From an uncultured Caulobacterales bacterium (lineage in GTDB: Bacteria > Pseudomonadota > Alphaproteobacteria > Caulobacterales > Maricaulaceae), in assembly GCA_937928165.1 (NCBI GenBank), contig CALFVT010000013.1, positions 1-49,001 of the forward strand: a stretch of 49,001 bases of DNA, in the 5' to 3' direction. Every line of letters begins with the position of its first letter. Position 1 is the stretch's first letter. Below the pieces are notes generated by a model that worked only from the letters and a program-made list of their open reading frames with translations, was not told the DNA's origin and did not search any database. Below, one piece after another: positions 45,862 to 49,001 of the stretch. The position numbers and the translations under genes are program-made.

Positions 45862-46404
45862 ATGTTGAAACCTCATTACAAATCCATACTCATAAGCCTC
45901 ACTTTCGCGCTCTGCCAGTCTCAAGCTTTCGCGCAAGACATAGACGCTAAACCAGCGCAATTCATTCAAATTTCTGACACACTTACCTTAGAAATCACCC
46001 CGCCGGAATTTACGGTAGAGCATGCCGAAGACCCCTATGAAAACGAATGGGGATATGTGATTATCCCAGCGGCGTATGAAACCGAAGAAAAGATTGTCAC
46101 CCTCGCCCCAGCCGTAAACCTTATTGAAATGACCCTTGCACAATATTCTAAAACCGGTGCCTTATTATCTAAGCCACAAGCCAATGTTAAAACCGTACCG
46201 CCCGTAACCCAAACACTTAAAATACGCCGACAAATAAAACCACCCCGCGCCGTAAAGCGGAAAATTCCAAGCACATATCACCCACCCTTAATTAAAACAC
46301 TCACCAAGCCCGAAGCTTATATAATCCGAAACCCATCAGGTGAAACCCTACGCAGTTTCGATAGCCCAAATGACCTTATAGAGTTTATGAAGGGATTAGA
46401 ATAA
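45862..46404 (+). CDS. Secreted hypothetical protein
   Basis: The 180-residue product has a signal peptide (residues 1-24, ending AFAQD) and a mature region with no recognisable domain. It holds Pro/Lys-rich basic segments (RRQIKPPRAVKRKIP). I recognise no family. It starts eight bases after the Sel1-repeat stop, so it is probably in the same operon, and the C-terminal part (PSGETLRSFDSPNDLIEFM) looks like a small compact domain. Confidence 0.65.
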   Translation: MLKPHYKSILISLTFALCQSQAFAQDIDAKPAQFIQISDTLTLEITPPEFTVEHAEDPYENEWGYVIIPAAYETEEKIVTLAPAVNLIEMTLAQYSKTGALLSKPQANVKTVPPVTQTLKIRRQIKPPRAVKRKIPSTYHPPLIKTLTKPEAYIIRNPSGETLRSFDSPNDLIEFMKGLE

Positions 46405-46414
46405 GAGAGCCTGA

Positions 46415-46430
46415 TACAGCTTACGCTGTA
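46415..46430 (+). terminator. Small hairpin between two hypothetical genes
   Basis: TACAGC-TTAC-GCTGTA is a perfect six-pair stem with a four-base loop, 10 bases past the previous stop. No T run follows, so it is only a weak terminator candidate. Confidence 0.25.
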
Positions 46431-46447
46431 ACCTTATTGGAAAATTT

Positions 46448-47218
46448 ATGCGCCTCTTCTTTTTATTTGCCATAACCGCTTTAATTATTTCATGCGGTAA
46501 AAACGACGTTTCTACGCCTCTTAATCCTTTCATAGAATCCAAGGCGAATAATAACGCCGAAGACGTAAACACGCCTCCATTAAATACGGAGCCATTAAAT
46601 AAGCCTTCACCTCCAAACCACTATTCAAATAATTGGTTCTTACAATGGGGGTGGCCGGGTGAATATCCTAATGGGTTTAGCGTAATAGAGAAAAACATAA
46701 CCCTTTCGGCCCGTAGCCAAGCAAATCCAAATTTAAAAGAAACACTCAAATGCCCCGTTGATTATCTGGGTATGTATCATCCTTGGAATAAGGAGCGCGC
46801 GTCACAATTATCTTTTTTCACAGCAACAGAAACATATGAAATTACGATAAGTGAAACAACCGAAGTTGAAATCATTCAAGATGGAAAACCTAAATTTAAA
46901 ACACTTTTTACAGGCGATATAATAACCTTTCTTTCTTATTTATCTGAAGGTTGGGCCATTGTTAACATCGACGGCGTTATTACTGAAATATCAATTTCTG
47001 ATATAAAAGATTGGCATACTACACAAAAAGATACCCACCTTTGGCTTGGGCTACCCTGTCAGGGCCAAACGGCTTGGGTCAGATTTCAAGATATCGCCCT
47101 AGATAATGGCTTGGCCGATTATGGACATAGTCTTTCATCTTGGGGGTATGCTGCAGACATAAACCCCAGCGATGCTATTTCCATCAAACAAGAAATAACC
47201 CAAAAGCAGATTAAATAA
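46448..47218 (+). CDS. Predicted lipoprotein, unknown function
   Basis: The 256-residue protein has a signal peptide with lipobox (IISC, cysteine 16), then an Asn/Pro-rich linker (about 20-60). The rest looks like a folded domain with cysteines in LKCPVDYLGMYHPW and LPCQGQTAW. No family is recognised. The gene is clearly more AT-rich than its upstream neighbours, so it may have been acquired. Its stop TAA abuts the stop of the convergent MaoC gene with no gap. Confidence 0.65.
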   Translation: MRLFFLFAITALIISCGKNDVSTPLNPFIESKANNNAEDVNTPPLNTEPLNKPSPPNHYSNNWFLQWGWPGEYPNGFSVIEKNITLSARSQANPNLKETLKCPVDYLGMYHPWNKERASQLSFFTATETYEITISETTEVEIIQDGKPKFKTLFTGDIITFLSYLSEGWAIVNIDGVITEISISDIKDWHTTQKDTHLWLGLPCQGQTAWVRFQDIALDNGLADYGHSLSSWGYAADINPSDAISIKQEITQKQIK

Positions 47219-47698
47219 TTATATTTCATATTGGCCGCCCTCTTCCAACACTTGCATAGTGAGCCAATCGGCAACGAGGGCGGGCTTATGAACGCCGTCG
47301 ATTTCGACGCTAACGCTATAGGTAATTAATACCTGCCCCGGTTTTTTCTCGCTCACGCTTTTAAGGGTGAATACGCCGCGCAGTTTTTTACCCACAGCAA
47401 CAGGGTTTAAAAACCGCACAGATTCGAGGCCGTAATTAACCCCCATTTGCACGCCTTTAACCGCCAAAGTCACATCTTCCGCAAAGCGCGAGAGCAAAGA
47501 AAGCGTTAAAAAACCATGGGCAATGGGCCCGCCAAAGGGCGTTGCCTTTGCCCTTTCGGGGTCGATGTGAATAAATTGATAATCTTCTGTGACATCGGCA
47601 AAAATATTCACCCGCTCTTGGTTAATAGTTATCCACTCACTTTTACCAATGATGCTGCCGACGAGGCCAGACAGTTCGGAGAGTTCAACAGTTTTCAT
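47219..47698 (-). CDS. MaoC-family (R)-specific enoyl-CoA hydratase/dehydratase
   Basis: A hot-dog-fold hydratase of 159 residues acting on acyl-CoA. The hydratase-2 motif is seen as DVTEDYQFIHIDPERA and GGPIAHGFLTLSL, giving the catalytic Asp and His. It resembles the NodN/MaoC-like PhaJ group; the substrate is unknown. It lies downstream of a class II aldolase on the same strand with a 27-base gap, likely one operon. Confidence 0.88.
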   Translation of the reverse strand: MKTVELSELSGLVGSIIGKSEWITINQERVNIFADVTEDYQFIHIDPERAKATPFGGPIAHGFLTLSLLSRFAEDVTLAVKGVQMGVNYGLESVRFLNPVAVGKKLRGVFTLKSVSEKKPGQVLITYSVSVEIDGVHKPALVADWLTMQVLEEGGQYEI

Positions 47699-47725
47699 AT
47701 CATCGCTTTCTGATAACAGCCTAAT

Positions 47726-48568
47726 TTAATGATCATGCCCCGGGTTCACTCGTTTTAATTTCCGCATAAGTCCCGGCCATACAAGGTTATCCCCCATTCC
47801 CGGAACAAAGGCGGCCGCCCCTTGGCTATAGACTTTATGGCCCATCTCTTCGCTCTCTTCATGGAGCAAGCTTTCATTACCGACCGACTGCGCCAAGATT
47901 TGGGTCTTGCAGGCGTTTTCAAGAAAATACATTCGCAAAAACGCCGTACCACATGTCAGCCCAAGCGTCAGCGTGCCGTGGTTTTTAAGCATCAAGAGGC
48001 TCTTACTCCCAAGGTCTTTAACAATCCGCTCACGCTCATCTAAATCCAGCGCAATACCCTCATAATCATGATAGGCCAGATCATCATAGACCTGCATTGA
48101 GAATTGCGTATAGCGGCGAAGCCCTCGTTTTTGCACAGATACCGCAATGCCGTAGGGCGTATGAACGTGAATAACACAGCCCGCATCCTCACGGGCCATA
48201 TGCACGGCGCTGTGGATAGTGAAGCCTGCGGGGTTGACAAAATAAGGACTCTCTTGGCAAGTCTTTCCTTTAAGATCAATTTTTACCAAAGACGACGCGG
48301 TCATTTCTTCGAACATAACGCCGTAGGGATTAATTAAAAACCGCTCTTCCATCTCGCCTTGCTCATTGGCTTCATCGGGCAAACGCACGGAAATATGGGT
48401 AAAGACAAGATCAGACCACCCGTGAAGCGCACAAAGCCGATAGGTCGCCGCTAGCTCACAGCGTAATTGCCACTCTATATCAGAGACTTGCCCCTTAACA
48501 CTATCAATGCCTTCAGGGTCGGGAATATTAAACCCTGCCGAAACGCCCATTGCACGCTTTTGACTCAT
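47726..48568 (-). CDS. Class II aldolase/adducin-family protein
   Basis: The 280-residue protein has the class II aldolase fold with metal site residues in HSAVHMARED and the HVHTPYG block, and the late SLLMLKNHGTLTLG; the second His-containing motif is THISVRLP. Bacterial members are usually sugar-phosphate aldolases or uncharacterised adducin-like enzymes. I chose ATG 48568 with AAGGATG upstream over the in-frame start at 48655. It may form an operon with the MaoC gene. A palindrome overlaps its leader. Confidence 0.88.
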   Translation of the reverse strand: MSQKRAMGVSAGFNIPDPEGIDSVKGQVSDIEWQLRCELAATYRLCALHGWSDLVFTHISVRLPDEANEQGEMEERFLINPYGVMFEEMTASSLVKIDLKGKTCQESPYFVNPAGFTIHSAVHMAREDAGCVIHVHTPYGIAVSVQKRGLRRYTQFSMQVYDDLAYHDYEGIALDLDERERIVKDLGSKSLLMLKNHGTLTLGLTCGTAFLRMYFLENACKTQILAQSVGNESLLHEESEEMGHKVYSQGAAAFVPGMGDNLVWPGLMRKLKRVNPGHDH

Positions 48569-48578
48569 ATGTTCATCC

Positions 48579-48602
48579 TTATGCCATTTGTTGCATAATG
48601 GC
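48579..48602. promoter_or_regulatory. Palindromic operator-like element in the aldolase leader
   Basis: TTATGC-N8-GCATAA (48579-48598) is a perfect dyad. A second overlapping dyad, GCCATT-N8-AATGGC, runs to 48602. It lies next to the ribosome site of the aldolase gene, so a bound repressor could block expression. Confidence 0.35.
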
Positions 48603-48760
48603 GGAGCGCTGCAATTTACGCAAGTCACCCACGTCCTAATTATATGCGCCCTCATTATTCATTTTTGTTAGCCCAGATTTAAGTTTGTGAGCCCATATAT
48701 TTGATGGGCGTATGAGATTAACTTAGCTTCCAGCTGGAATTTACCCCTGTGAAAACAGGG

Positions 48761-48829
48761 GCCGGAATGGACGGAATGGTTTTATGTCACCTCACCTACC
48801 CCGTGCATTCCCGCGCAGGCGGGAATCTT
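48761..48829 (+). repeat. Direct repeat, copy 1
   Basis: A roughly 69-base unit starting GCCGGAATGGACGG and ending in the hairpin GCATTCCCGCGCAGGCGGGA. It recurs at 48903-48972 with a few substitutions and one extra C. Confidence 0.75.
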
Positions 48830-48902
48830 GTTCATTCCCCCGCACCACCTATCTCGACGAAAGTCGAGATTTCTCACTTAAGCGTATGAGATTCCGGCTT
48901 TC

Positions 48903-48972
48903 GCCGGAATGGACGGGATAATTTTACGTCACCTAACCTACCCCCGTGCATTCCCGCGCAGGCGGGAATCTT
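48903..48972 (+). repeat. Direct repeat, copy 2
   Basis: Second copy of the unit at 48761-48829, with the same order of parts: GCCGGAATGGACGG, a TTTTA-GTCACCT segment, a run of C, and the CATTCCCGCGCAGGCGGGAA hairpin. Identity across both copies is high, about nine tenths by eye. Confidence 0.75.
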
Positions 48973-49001
48973 TAACTTACCTTATTTCTTTTAGATTCCC
49001 G

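Larger units (their letters stand above)
48691..49001. repeat. Array of strong hairpins (REP/BIME-like), running off the window edge
   Basis: This intergenic stretch has no coding frame. It holds perfect hairpins or palindromes at 48691-48709 (GCCCAT stem), 48728-48739 (TTCCAGCTGGAA), 48744-48761 (CCCCTGT-GAAA-ACAGGGG), 48807-48826 (ATTCCCGC-GCAG-GCGGGAAT), 48851-48870 (ATCTCGAC-GAAA-GTCGAGAT), 48891-48910 (ATTCCGGC-TTTC-GCCGGAAT) and 48950-48969 (ATTCCCGC-GCAG-GCGGGAAT). The last bases (GATTCCCG, 48994-49001) begin another copy cut by the edge. The bases 48603-48690 hold nothing I can identify. Confidence 0.8.

Noticed and set aside
48781-49001. CRISPR array at the right edge
   Set aside because: Repeats are hairpins of several kinds with irregular spacing and only two copies of the long unit, and no cas genes are present.

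Overview
The window looks like chromosomal DNA of a free-living, aerobic, pigmented alphaproteobacterium. The support comes from gene content: a CckA hybrid kinase, a DUF2155 gene coupled to an NDUFA12-type complex I accessory gene, a B12-dependent ribonucleotide reductase, an alphaproteobacterial DksA lacking most zinc cysteines, a GTTC-N7-GTTC SOS box before recA, and carotenoid ketolase and hydroxylase genes. A marine Maricaulales/Hyphomonadales-type organism would fit, but that assignment is inference. Most of the window is core genome. I see no rRNA, tRNA, CRISPR array, transposase or phage gene.

Layout. 1-6.0 kb: the start of a membrane protein, a large AsmA-like protein, and a two-gene sugar isomerase / Gfo-Idh-MocA oxidoreductase operon. 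A LacI-type operator-like palindrome lies upstream of that operon. 6.2-10.3 kb: a tightly overlapping carotenoid operon, crtE - ABC ATPase - ABC-2 permease - crtW - crtZ, which could give ketolated and hydroxylated xanthophylls. crtB, crtI and crtY are not here. 10.4-12.5 kb: a small lipoprotein, aat, DUF2155 and NDUFA12. 12.8-20.1 kb: nrdJ, a pentapeptide-repeat protein, trmJ, icd and a VOC protein.

20.1-22.8 kb (minus strand): a stress-type operon. It has an RNA polymerase sigma factor split by a -1 frameshift, a DUF6768-like membrane protein, a VOC protein, a glutaminyl cyclase and msrA, preceded by an ECF-like promoter. 22.8-29.4 kb (minus strand): alaS, recA (SOS-regulated) and cckA. 29.5-33.3 kb: two tandem DUF885 lipoprotein peptidases closed by a terminator. 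33.3-36.1 kb: dksA, an orphan MoxR ATPase and a DUF1704/QEGLA zincin. 36.3-40.7 kb: an autotransporter whose 3' end overlaps a convergent aminotransferase. 40.7-47.7 kb: parE, an SRPBCC/GyrI-like protein, a GFA-family protein, thiE, a Sel1-repeat protein whose start lies inside thiE, two unrecognised envelope proteins and a MaoC hydratase. 47.7-49.0 kb: a class II aldolase and an array of strong hairpins of REP type that runs off the window edge.

The most interesting items are the ABC exporter embedded in the carotenoid operon, the broken sigma factor at the head of an msrA operon, the five-fold 75-residue repeat in the AsmA-like protein, the duplicated DUF885 lipoproteins with a repetitive linker in one copy, the bacterial HExxxH relative of tubulin carboxypeptidases, and the terminal hairpin array.
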